DNA of 13,619 bases from Lentisphaeria bacterium UBA1784 (GTDB taxonomy: Bacteria > Verrucomicrobiota > Lentisphaeria > Victivallales > Victivallaceae), in the NCBI GenBank assembly GCA_002315455.1, contig DCGG01000048.1, forward strand, positions 9,053 to 22,671, written 5' to 3'. Below the pieces are notes generated by a model. The model saw nothing but the letters and a program-made list of their open reading frames with translations, was not told the DNA's origin and did no database searches. Both the position numbers and the translations under genes were made by a program. Positions 1 through 7,227 of this stretch are shown one piece after another; the first letter of the stretch is position 1, and each line of letters starts with the position of its first letter.

Positions 1-2
1 TA

Positions 3-173
3 CACTACGTTCCCATGCTCAAAGACAGAATGACGCTCTGGATGCAGCAGGGGAAGTATCGGCTCTCCTCGCCCCGGGACGTCGCGGAAAACAATAGGAT
101 ACTCGTGCGCTATGCGGACGAAACCATGCCTCTATTCACGCAACTCTGCCGGGCAGGCGGACTCCGGGAGTGA
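3..173 (+). CDS. C-terminal end of an unrecognised protein (5' partial)
   Basis: The frame is open from the window edge to a TGA at 171-173 and gives 56 residues, starting HYVPMLKDRMTLWMQQGKY and ending CRAGGLRES. The start lies outside the window. The fragment mixes charged and aromatic residues and has no membrane segment or motif I recognise, so I give no function. It ends 68 bp before the ttcA start on the same strand. I see no terminator or clear promoter in that gap, so the two genes may be co-transcribed. That the fragment is real is supported mainly by its open frame and its sensible position before ttcA; the open stretch is short, so some doubt remains. Confidence 0.5.
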   Translation, partial: HYVPMLKDRMTLWMQQGKYRLSSPRDVAENNRILVRYADETMPLFTQLCRAGGLRE

Positions 174-241
174 CCTTCCGGGACGCTGACGGAGAAGGCC
201 TCACAAGCGGAAAACAAAACAGCGCCTCAAAAGGATCCCCC

Positions 242-1033
242 ATGCAGGAAACCGTTGCCGGAAACTTCAGAAAACTGTGCCGTCTCGCCGGAGACGCCGT
301 GGTCAAATACGACCTCATCCGGGAGGGGGACCGGATCGCAGCTGGCGCTTCCGGCGGCAAGGACAGTTTCGCGCTGCTTCACGTTCTGGACCACCTGAAG
401 CGGCATGCCCCGGTGGAGTTCGACTTCACGGCGCTCACCTTCGATCCCGGATTCCCCGGATTTCACACCGAGGCGGTGGCAGAATACTGCCGTGCGCAGG
501 GCTGGAAACACTCCGTCGTCGCCCTGGACGTGCCTTCCGTCATCGCGGAGAAGCACTTCGAGGACGCTCCCTGCGTCCTCTGTTCCCGGTTGCGGCGGGG
601 GAAACTCTACGGCGCGGCCAAGGCGCTCGGATGCAACAAACTGGCGCTGGGACAGCATCTGGACGACGTCATCGCTTCATTTTTCATGAGCCTCGCCCGG
701 GGTCAGGGGCTGACCACCATGGCTCCCCTCGCCCGGCCGGAAACACCGGAGGCTCCCACGGTAATCCGGCCGCTTGCGCTGGTACCGGAGGAACTGATTC
801 GCGCCTGCGCCGCAGAATGGGGACTCCCACAGGCCGGGCGCTGTGCCTATCATGAGCAACTGGAAACCGGTGACCGCCGGTACTTCCGCGACCTCACGGA
901 CACGCTGGAAGAACGCATCCCCGGGGTGCGTTCCAACATTCTCCACTCCCTCCAGAAACTGGAGGCGGACCACCTCATGCTCGACGCGAAAGCGCTGCAA
1001 GAAGTTTTTGCAGGAGTTCATAAGCACTCCTGA
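242..1033 (+). CDS. ttcA: TtcA-family tRNA 2-thiocytidine biosynthesis protein (PP-loop ATPase)
   Basis: TtcA-type enzymes thiolate cytidine 32 of certain tRNAs, using ATP to activate the base and a [4Fe-4S] cluster to carry sulfur. The 263-residue product has the PP-loop SGGKDS at residues 37-42, the family signature CVLCSRLRRG at 111-120 and an IRPLA motif near 165. E. coli TtcA binds its cluster through the two cysteines of the first CxxC plus one later cysteine. Here Cys111, Cys114 and Cys201 (in GRCAYHE) fit that pattern, although the second CxxC of many homologues is reduced to one cysteine. The ATG at 242 is chosen because an AAAGGA ribosome site lies just upstream and the family homology begins there; the frame also has an upstream GTG at 170. 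The protein is shorter than E. coli TtcA (311 aa). A related PP-loop thiolase with another substrate is possible. Confidence 0.85.
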   Translation: MQETVAGNFRKLCRLAGDAVVKYDLIREGDRIAAGASGGKDSFALLHVLDHLKRHAPVEFDFTALTFDPGFPGFHTEAVAEYCRAQGWKHSVVALDVPSVIAEKHFEDAPCVLCSRLRRGKLYGAAKALGCNKLALGQHLDDVIASFFMSLARGQGLTTMAPLARPETPEAPTVIRPLALVPEELIRACAAEWGLPQAGRCAYHEQLETGDRRYFRDLTDTLEERIPGVRSNILHSLQKLEADHLMLDAKALQEVFAGVHKHS

Positions 1034-2414
1034 CCGAAGCGATCTCCACCCGCTCCTGCGGAGTGTGGATGTCTTTCATGTTCGGACCAAAGGAGATGAT
1101 CTCGAGGTCCGGGTTCACCTTGCAGAACACGGCAGGTTCCACTCCGCCCTGACAGACGTAACTCCGCCACGGCGTCCCCGTGATCTCCGTCTGAAGCTGT
1201 TTCGCAAGATCCAGAAGCGGACTCTTTTCCAGCGGCGGCCACGCAGGATAGGGATTCCGAAGGTGCCCTTCCGCGCCGATCCCGCAGAAATGGGCGGCCA
1301 CCTGCCGGGAAGCCTGTTCCCGTTCCCGGTCGTCTGTACTGCGCTGACTGGTGGTGATGGTCAGCGTGATGCCGTCGTCCTGCGCGATGGCGCAGTTGGA
1401 ACTGGTCTTGACCATATCCCAGCGGTCGTCCCACGACAGGACCCCGTTGGGCAGAGAACCGATGGCGCGCAGGACCTGATTCTGAAACTCCATGCTCCAG
1501 ACCGTCTCCAATTCCGGCGCCGCCGGCACGGAGACCACGTCGAAGCCGAACTCCGGCGGAGCATCGAACTCCTGCGCAAGTTCCCGGGCGAATGCATCGC
1601 TTCGCCGCTGCAGTTCCATGAGAGGGAGCAGGGCGATCCCCTGCACCTCCGCCTCCTTGGAGATGGCGTTGTCCACCCGGCCGCCCCGGTAGGAAGCGAT
1701 TCGCACCGGAAGCCTGTCCAACAACCGGGCAAGGTAGATCAGAGCATTGCCCCGGCGGTTCTGGATCTCAATGCCGGAGTGTCCGCCCTGCATTCCCCGG
1801 ACCCGGATCGTCACCGGATACCCCGGCACCGCGCTCTCGCGCTTCTCCGGGATGGCGAAAATCTGCCGCGCACCGCCCGCACAGCCCACGCAGAAATCGT
1901 TCTCGCCGTCCAGATTCAGCAGGTATTTCCCCTGAAGCCATCGGGCCGAGACGCCGTTGGCGCCCGTCATGCCCTTCTCTTCGTCGGTGGTGAAGATTCC
2001 CCGGAGCGCCGCCCCCCGGAACTCCGGATCGAAGAGCGCCGCAAGCGCCATGGCGGCCCCGGCACCGTCATCGGCACCGAGGGTCGTCCCGTCCGTCCGG
2101 ACCCACGCGCCGTCCACGACGGGCTGGATGGGGTCCTTCGTAAAATCGAACGTCTTGCCCTCCGCCGCCACCGGGACCATGTCAATGTGTCCCTGCATCA
2201 AAATCGGAGCGATCCCCTCGAATCCGGAGGCGGCAGGCCGTTGGATGCAGAGGTTTCCGGCGGCATCGATCTCTGCGGAGAGCCCCCGGTCCAAAGCCTC
2301 CTGCTTCAGGCGCTGCGCCAGCGCCGTCTCGTGACCGCTGGGATGCGGAATGGAACAGATAAGATCGAACATCTGCCAGACGGCAACGGGTTCCAAACGG
2401 GAAATACCGGACAT
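975..2414 (-). CDS. pepD: Cytosolic non-specific dipeptidase, M20C family (aminoacyl-histidine dipeptidase)
   Basis: This is a two-zinc cytosolic peptidase that hydrolyses Xaa-His and many other dipeptides in peptide recycling. The product has 479 residues (E. coli PepD has 485). All expected metal and catalytic residues are present at matching spacing: His76 and Asp78 in QGHIDMV, Asp115 in LGADDGAG, Glu145 and Glu146 in TTDEEKG, Asp169 in LLNLDG, and a C-terminal His450 in DIHTP. The start at 2414 is fixed by a strong ribosome site (GGAGAGGTGATC) directly before the ATG; an in-frame ATG 72 nt further upstream gives a non-homologous extension. A good promoter lies at 2458-2486. The last 59 bp overlap the 3' end of ttcA on the opposite strand, so both C-termini are encoded by the same DNA. 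Confidence 0.95.
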   Translation of the reverse strand: MSGISRLEPVAVWQMFDLICSIPHPSGHETALAQRLKQEALDRGLSAEIDAAGNLCIQRPAASGFEGIAPILMQGHIDMVPVAAEGKTFDFTKDPIQPVVDGAWVRTDGTTLGADDGAGAAMALAALFDPEFRGAALRGIFTTDEEKGMTGANGVSARWLQGKYLLNLDGENDFCVGCAGGARQIFAIPEKRESAVPGYPVTIRVRGMQGGHSGIEIQNRRGNALIYLARLLDRLPVRIASYRGGRVDNAISKEAEVQGIALLPLMELQRRSDAFARELAQEFDAPPEFGFDVVSVPAAPELETVWSMEFQNQVLRAIGSLPNGVLSWDDRWDMVKTSSNCAIAQDDGITLTITTSQRSTDDREREQASRQVAAHFCGIGAEGHLRNPYPAWPPLEKSPLLDLAKQLQTEITGTPWRSYVCQGGVEPAVFCKVNPDLEIISFGPNMKDIHTPQERVEIASVRSAYELLQKLLAALSRRA

Positions 2415-2457
2415 GAGATCACCTCTCCAAAGTTGTTGAAAAACGGCGTTTCTGCTT

Positions 2458-2486
2458 ATTGTAGCGCGCAAAACTCTTTTTTTCAA
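2458..2486 (-). promoter_or_regulatory. Sigma-70-type promoter for pepD
   Basis: Read on the minus strand, TTGAAA (plus-strand 2481-2486) and TACAAT (2458-2463) are separated by 17 bp. Each hexamer matches consensus at 5 of 6 positions. The transcript would start about 35-40 nt before the pepD ATG. The site lies in the 99-bp gap between marC and pepD, so pepD can be transcribed on its own even though marC reads in the same direction. I see no convincing terminator between marC and this promoter. Confidence 0.65.
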
Positions 2487-2513
2487 GCGGATCGCGGCGG
2501 ATATTCCGGAAAA

Positions 2514-3134
2514 TCATCCGAGGTCCAGCGTCTGCAGGTAGGTACGGATCCCGGAGAGCGTCATCTGGATCGCAATGGCGGAAATGATCAATCCGGTCAG
2601 CCGGATCAGCGGACCGAGAATGTGAGTGCGGTCCAGTATGCGGTTGATGGGCTGGGCGAACAGCATGAACCCGAAATTCACAGCCACCGCAATGGAGAGG
2701 GATAAAATGGATGCAAGCAATCCGTGCTGGGCGCTGAGGGAGATGGTGGCGGCGATCAATCCCGGTCCGGCAATCAGCGGAGCCGCCAGCGGCACGAGCG
2801 AAACTTCGGTGAAGTCCTGCCGGACCCCTTTCGTCTCCTTTTGGATGAAACGGCCTTGCTGGACGGCATTCAACCCGATGAAAAAGACGATTACGCCGCC
2901 CGTGATCTGCAGGGAATAGATCTCCACCCGGAACACCTTGCTGAAGATGAAGTTTCCGGCAACGGCCAGCAGGATCAATATGGTCAGAGCCGCCGCCGAG
3001 GACTTCCATGAGAGTTCCCGGTTCTCGCTCCGGGTCAACGCCGGTTCGTAGGAAGCGAGAAACATGATCTTGCTGGCGGGGTTCAACAGGGCCAGAAGAT
3101 AGAACGCATTTTCGAAAACAGTGTGGATCTCCAT
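2514..3134 (-). CDS. MarC/NAAT-family integral membrane protein
   Basis: This is a 206-residue, very hydrophobic protein with about six membrane segments. It has the MarC-family pattern: an N-terminal FYLLALLNPASKI segment, ITGGVIVFFIGLNAV in the third helix, and the VPLAAPLIAGPGLIA loop near the middle. MarC proteins are inner-membrane proteins of uncertain function. The family was once linked to multiple antibiotic resistance, but that link has been questioned, and some archaeal members are annotated as amino-acid transporters. The ATG at 3134 is preceded by AAAGGAG at a suitable distance; the open frame extends further upstream without hydrophobic or homologous sequence. It reads toward pepD but probably has its own promoter at 3176-3204. 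Confidence 0.85.
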   Translation of the reverse strand: MEIHTVFENAFYLLALLNPASKIMFLASYEPALTRSENRELSWKSSAAALTILILLAVAGNFIFSKVFRVEIYSLQITGGVIVFFIGLNAVQQGRFIQKETKGVRQDFTEVSLVPLAAPLIAGPGLIAATISLSAQHGLLASILSLSIAVAVNFGFMLFAQPINRILDRTHILGPLIRLTGLIISAIAIQMTLSGIRTYLQTLDLG

Positions 3135-3175
3135 CGCAGAACTCTCCTTTCTCTGGTTCTCCGTCTTTCCATAAT

Positions 3176-3204
3176 AATATATCCGGCATTTTGATCTCAA
3201 ACAA
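3176..3204 (-). promoter_or_regulatory. Possible promoter for the marC-family gene
   Basis: On the minus strand, TTGTTT (plus-strand 3199-3204) and TATATT (3176-3181) are 17 bp apart. The -10 element matches consensus at 5 of 6 positions and the -35 only at TTG. The transcript would have a leader of about 35 nt. The surrounding 100 bp is distinctly AT-rich compared with the genes. Confidence 0.4.
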
Positions 3205-3220
3205 TACATAAAAAGATAAA

Positions 3221-3245
3221 GATTGATAGATAAAATATATCAATC
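3221..3245. repeat. Inverted repeat in the marC/thioredoxin divergent region (possible operator)
   Basis: The arms GATTGATA (3221-3228) and TATCAATC (3238-3245) are perfect 8-bp inverted repeats around a 9-bp spacer. The repeat lies between two divergent genes, upstream of the suggested marC -35 element and about 45 bp before the suggested promoter of the redox operon. The geometry would suit a dimeric regulator. No regulator gene is nearby and I do not recognise the site; in such AT-rich DNA a chance repeat is possible. Confidence 0.35.
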
Positions 3246-3290
3246 ACGTTGCGGCGAGACAATTTTTTTGCGGAATTTTCCGTTATTCTG

Positions 3291-3318
3291 TTGATTTCTC
3301 ATGGAAATCGTGTACAGT
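3291..3318 (+). promoter_or_regulatory. Possible promoter for the thioredoxin-dsbD operon
   Basis: TTGATT (3291-3296) and TACAGT (3313-3318) are separated by 16 bp, each matching consensus at 4 of 6 positions. Transcription would begin about 30 nt before the ATG at 3355 and include the GGAAAGGAG ribosome site. It is the best candidate I find in the 220-bp divergent gap. Confidence 0.35.
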
Positions 3319-3354
3319 TATTCGTGGAAGTCCGACACAGGAAAGGAGTCTATC

Positions 3355-3804
3355 ATGAAAAAAATCCGCTTGTTGATCTCGCTCGTCGCCACAGGATTCC
3401 TCTGCATCATGGCCTCTGCCGGAACGCCGTGGCTCACCGATCAGTCCGCCGCCGAAACCGCCGCCCGCAAGGAGGGGAAACCGATCCTGATGCTCTTCAC
3501 CGGTTCGGACTGGTGCCCCTACTGCGTCCAGATGGAGAAGCAAGTCTATTCCTCGCCGGAGTTTCAGACGTTCGCCAAAGAGAAACTGGTGCTTCTGATG
3601 CTGGACTTCCCCGCCCGGAAGGCGTTGCCGAAAAAAACGCGCCGGCAGAACCAACTGCTCCAGCAGAAATACGATATCCGCGGCTTCCCGACCTGCATTC
3701 TCGCCGCTCCTGACGGAAAGGAACTTCTGCGCATCTCCGGGGCCCGGTCCAAAGGGGAATTTCTCACCGCGCTGAACGAGGCCGTCGCGCAGACGAAAAA
3801 GTAG
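3355..3804 (+). CDS. Secreted thioredoxin-like protein with CPYC active site
   Basis: The 149-residue product begins with a typical signal peptide: Lys-rich start, hydrophobic core to about residue 20, and a likely cleavage after ASA at residue 22. The mature protein is a single thioredoxin-fold domain with active site WCPYC (Cys54, Cys57) and the cis-proline loop RGFPT (Pro112). It should act as a thiol-disulfide exchange protein outside the cytoplasmic membrane. The CPYC dipeptide is more typical of glutaredoxins than of thioredoxin (CGPC) or DsbA (CPHC), so its redox direction cannot be read from sequence. The dsbD-like gene starts 9 bp downstream, making DsbD its probable electron donor and favouring a reductase or isomerase role. 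The start is set by GGAAAGGAG 5' of the ATG and by the signal peptide. The cysteine at residue 17 does not form a proper lipobox. Confidence 0.85.
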   Translation: MKKIRLLISLVATGFLCIMASAGTPWLTDQSAAETAARKEGKPILMLFTGSDWCPYCVQMEKQVYSSPEFQTFAKEKLVLLMLDFPARKALPKKTRRQNQLLQQKYDIRGFPTCILAAPDGKELLRISGARSKGEFLTALNEAVAQTKK

Positions 3805-3813
3805 AGACCCGCA

Positions 3814-5313
3814 ATGTTCCGTACCGCTTTCCAACTGTGCATTCTGCTGGCGACGATCCTGCCGGTCATGGCGGAGGAGTCCCCCTTCCGCTGGAGTGCC
3901 AAGCCGGGGCCGGACCGGCTGGAGGTCCAAGTCTCCGTTCCCCGTGGAGCCAGCCTCTCCTGGGAGAGCATCCGATTTGCGGTCACGGACGCCGGAGGAG
4001 CCTCGCTCGCCCCCATCAGCGCCCCCGCTCCCCGGGAAGAGGACGGGGTCCCGGTTCTGACTGCCGGAGAATGGCGCTGGGACTTTCGGGGGCGTCCGCC
4101 TTTCCGGGCCACAGTGAACTATCAAGGCTGCGTCAAAGCACCCGGAAGCAATGCCGCTTTCTGCCTCATGCCGGCGGAGGAGGTCCTGCTCCCCCGCGCC
4201 GGGACAGGCACGCCGTCCACAGATACCGAAGCCGCTTCCCCACTGCTCCCGGAAACTCTGCGCGACTTTGAGGTGACGGGGACCCTTTCCGGGAGTACCG
4301 ACGCCGCCGGATTCCTGCGTTTTCTGAATGCCGCTTCTGCCGAGGAGACGGGATTACCCGTCCCTGCCGCGTCCGGATTTCTGTGGATGGCGCTGATGGC
4401 GGTCCTCGGAGGCATCGCGCTGAATCTCACCCCCTGCGTTCTCCCCATGATCCCCATCAACCTTGCGATTCTCGGCGCCGGACAGGATACCGCGGGGAAG
4501 TCCGGCTTTTTCCGGGGCCTCTCCTATGGTTGCGGCATCGCGGCGGCCTACGGCATTCTGGGCGCGGCGGTCATTCTCGGCGGGGCGAGGTTCGGTTCGC
4601 TGAACGCCATGCCGTGGTTCAATTTCGCGGTGGCGGCGCTTTTTTTTCTGCTGGCGACGGCGGCGGCCGGCGTCCTGCCTCTGGACTTCACCCGTTTCGG
4701 ACGGGTCCGGGCCAGCCGTCTTCCCGGAGGCGCTCTTGCCGTGGCCTTCCTCATGGGAACGGTGGCGGCGCTGTTGGCGGGAGCCTGCGTGGCACCGGTG
4801 GTCATCAGTGTCCTGATCTTTTCCGCAGAACGGTATCAGGGAGGCAACGGTTTCGCGCTGTTTCTGCCGCTGTTGCTGGGGGTTGGCATGGGGCTTCCGT
4901 GGCCCCTTGCCGGGGCGGGATTGGGAGTTCTGCCAAGGCCGGGCAAGTATATGGTCTGGATCAAATACACCTTCGCCGCGCTCATCGCCGCCGCAGGCTT
5001 CTACTACGCCGGGACCGGCTGGTCCCTGCTTCACCACGATCCGGAGGCGGAATTCAGGCGGTTGGAAAAGGCGTTGCTTCAGAGCCGGGAAACCTGCAAG
5101 CCGCTGCTGCTGGACCTTTGGGCCGGCTGGTGCAAGAACTGCAAAGCCATGGAGACCGGTGTGCTCTCCCGCCCCGAAGTCAAAAACGCCCTGAAGGATT
5201 TTGTTGTCTGCAAGTTCCGGGCGGAGGACCTCAACGATCCGCGGGTCCGCGCCCTGCTGGACGCGTTTCAGTTGCCGGGACTGCCCGGTTTCGTGATCCT
5301 CCGCGCAAAATAG
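3814..5313 (+). CDS. dsbD: DsbD-type protein-disulfide reductase (transmembrane electron transporter)
   Basis: DsbD moves electrons from cytoplasmic thioredoxin across the membrane to periplasmic thiol proteins. The 499-residue product has the whole layout: signal peptide (1-20); an N-terminal periplasmic alpha domain with Cys106 (in YQGC) and Cys117; a membrane core of about eight helices from ~178 to ~405 with Cys208 in LNLTPCVLP and Cys325 in LLAGACVAP; and a C-terminal thioredoxin-like gamma domain with WCKNC (Cys440, Cys443). All six redox cysteines are thus present. The gamma domain stops at GLPGFVILRAK, about where E. coli DsbD (565 aa) has its cis-proline loop and one strand. Roughly 25-30 residues of the fold seem missing, and the loop reads LPG rather than LPT. 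The ribosome site is weak and the gene lies 9 bp after the thioredoxin gene, suggesting translational coupling. Confidence 0.88.
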   Translation: MFRTAFQLCILLATILPVMAEESPFRWSAKPGPDRLEVQVSVPRGASLSWESIRFAVTDAGGASLAPISAPAPREEDGVPVLTAGEWRWDFRGRPPFRATVNYQGCVKAPGSNAAFCLMPAEEVLLPRAGTGTPSTDTEAASPLLPETLRDFEVTGTLSGSTDAAGFLRFLNAASAEETGLPVPAASGFLWMALMAVLGGIALNLTPCVLPMIPINLAILGAGQDTAGKSGFFRGLSYGCGIAAAYGILGAAVILGGARFGSLNAMPWFNFAVAALFFLLATAAAGVLPLDFTRFGRVRASRLPGGALAVAFLMGTVAALLAGACVAPVVISVLIFSAERYQGGNGFALFLPLLLGVGMGLPWPLAGAGLGVLPRPGKYMVWIKYTFAALIAAAGFYYAGTGWSLLHHDPEAEFRRLEKALLQSRETCKPLLLDLWAGWCKNCKAMETGVLSRPEVKNALKDFVVCKFRAEDLNDPRVRALLDAFQLPGLPGFVILRAK

Positions 5314-5319
5314 CGGCGT

Positions 5320-7227
5320 TCACCGCGCTTTCGGCAGGGAATCCTCCACCGAACATCCGGGGAGGGCTTTCAGGAGAGCCTCCCGAAGTTCCGCCACGGT
5401 ATGATAGTAGATGCGGTCCCCCGCCACCGTGAGTTGAATCGTGACCTCACGCTCCTTCGGCTCTGCCGATCCGGCGCGCTTCTGCAGTTCCGCCGCGGCG
5501 GCGCGGCTGGCGTCGCCGATCCTGGCAAAAGAGTGATCCCAACCGTCCATCCTGAGCGCAAACGCCCCCTCCGCGCCGGAGAGGATCAGTTCCACCTTCA
5601 GCGCATCCGGCTTGGGTTCCGGATCGTTTTTCGGTGTCTCCGGCTTTGGCTCCGGAGTCAGGATCTGTGCAAGGATCGCCCGGGAACGCACCAGGATCTC
5701 CTCCTCCGTGGAGGGAAAGAGCGGCTTGGAAGAACGGTTTTCCACCTCGGTGCGGTAGTGCCCGACAATCTCCTCAAGCCGCACGTTGGCCGAAGTTCCG
5801 AAGCGGAACAGCCGCCGGATCCAAGAATCGTCCTTCTGCAACTTCTCCTGCTGGCGGTTCTCCATCTGGGCGAGGACCGCATCATAGACGGCCCCCACGG
5901 CGGCCCGCTGATCCTCCAACCGTTTGACCTCGCGGTCCAGCGCCGCGCGGAGCAAAACCTCCTCCTGCGCGAAACACTCCGCAAGAAGTCCGGGGGCATT
6001 GAGCCGGGCTTGCGCAGCGGGCAGAGCCTTGCGGTCTCCGGAAGCGTAAGATTCCACCACGGAGGGGTCCGGGACCCACTCCCCTGCCGCCAGTTCCGGC
6101 CAGTGCTGCTTCAACTGTTCCGCGGCGAAGGCGTTCCGCAATGGGATCATCTTGTCCGAGAATCCCCGGAGACGGGCTTCCGCCGCACGGAGCACGACAG
6201 GAGCCTCCTGCAACCGGGAACGCCACGCCTCCGGAGGTGCCGCAAGCCGGATGGCATCACGGACCCAATCCTTCGCCCACGCGGAGGCCACGGCGTCCGC
6301 GCTCTGCCTGAGAGAGCGGTGCGCTTCCGGATGCGCCCGGAGCATGCGGTCATATTTTTCTCCGGGGAATTCAGCGGAAAACCGGGCACTCACCCGGTCG
6401 AATGGCAGTTTTTCCGCCCGGACGGCGATCTGCGTCCGGGTCTTGGAAAAGAGCGGATAGCGGCGGGCAGCATCCGGGACTTGCCGAATCAACTCCGCCT
6501 TCACGAAGTCCGTCAGAAATTCCCGTGCGGGGGCGGCATCCCAGACGTCGCCGGGAATGACGGCCTCCTGCACCAGATGCAGTTGAAGCGCCTGCTGGGC
6601 CCTCCCCTCCGCAATGGCAGGACGGATGAGGTCCTTGCGAAGGAAGGCGAGATTTTCCTCGTAGAGCGGCTCCTTCATCCCCTTGCGGAAACGGTCCTCC
6701 AAGGCGGCGGCCAGCCCGGCATCATCCAAGGACTCCAACTCTTCCGCCGCAGGATAGACCTGCCGGAAAATCCGGGACTTCTGCTCCTCCGTGACGGCGG
6801 CTCTCGCCCGCAGAAACGACGGTTCGAAAAGGGCCTCGGTGCGGTCCCTGAAAAATTCCGGCCGACCCCGCAGAAGCGCCTCTTTTTCCGCATCTCCGAG
6901 GGAGGCTGTGAAGGGCGCGATCCGTTTCCCGGCTTCCCGGCGGTAGGCGGAACGGAGGGTTGCCTCGAACTGACGGCGGGCGTTCTTCCGGGCGGAAGAC
7001 ACCGATCGGTTCGCCCCCGGATCTTTTCGCATCCCATCCTGCATCTCCGCCTCGCCTTCCGGGAAGGAGTTCCGGGCAAAAGAGTCCTGCCACTCCCGGA
7101 TCAGCAGCCGGGCGGAGAGCGCTTCCGAACGTTGGCGGAGCAGATGCTCCCCTTCGCCCTCCCGGGTCGTTCCGGCAAAAAGAGAGGCACTGGCGAGCAG
7201 AAGCCAAACCAATACGATCGGTCTCAT
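5320..7227 (-). CDS. Large secreted helical protein with a C-terminal ExbD-like domain (third gene of the motor-like operon)
   Basis: I do not recognise this 635-residue protein as a whole. It starts with a clear signal peptide (MRPIVLVWLLLASASLFAG, cleavage near residue 19) and has no later membrane helix, so it should be periplasmic. Residues ~20-520 are highly charged and apparently almost all helical. A Pro/Lys/Glu-rich linker (~524-542, repeated PEPKP) leads to a final domain (~543-625). This has a beta-strand pattern (KVELIL), a helix (AAAAELQKRA), a second strand (VTIQLTV), then RIYYHTVAELREALLKAL. That order resembles the ExbD/TolR periplasmic domain. The start at 7227 is chosen for the signal peptide and GGAGGTG site; its ATG shares ATGA with the upstream stop, so translation is probably coupled. 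The stop lies only 6 bp from the convergent dsbD stop. ExbD likeness is judged by eye. Confidence 0.75.
   Translation of the reverse strand: MRPIVLVWLLLASASLFAGTTREGEGEHLLRQRSEALSARLLIREWQDSFARNSFPEGEAEMQDGMRKDPGANRSVSSARKNARRQFEATLRSAYRREAGKRIAPFTASLGDAEKEALLRGRPEFFRDRTEALFEPSFLRARAAVTEEQKSRIFRQVYPAAEELESLDDAGLAAALEDRFRKGMKEPLYEENLAFLRKDLIRPAIAEGRAQQALQLHLVQEAVIPGDVWDAAPAREFLTDFVKAELIRQVPDAARRYPLFSKTRTQIAVRAEKLPFDRVSARFSAEFPGEKYDRMLRAHPEAHRSLRQSADAVASAWAKDWVRDAIRLAAPPEAWRSRLQEAPVVLRAAEARLRGFSDKMIPLRNAFAAEQLKQHWPELAAGEWVPDPSVVESYASGDRKALPAAQARLNAPGLLAECFAQEEVLLRAALDREVKRLEDQRAAVGAVYDAVLAQMENRQQEKLQKDDSWIRRLFRFGTSANVRLEEIVGHYRTEVENRSSKPLFPSTEEEILVRSRAILAQILTPEPKPETPKNDPEPKPDALKVELILSGAEGAFALRMDGWDHSFARIGDASRAAAAELQKRAGSAEPKEREVTIQLTVAGDRIYYHTVAELREALLKALPGCSVEDSLPKAR

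Noticed and set aside
170..241. GTG start at 170 for ttcA
   Set aside because: The added residues do not match the family and no ribosome site precedes it; the ATG at 242 has a good one.
843..2705. A 620-codon open frame on the plus strand opposite pepD
   Set aside because: Its product is Arg/Pro/His-rich with no domain, and it is antisense to pepD, whose catalytic residues are all present. Long antisense frames are expected in GC-rich coding DNA.
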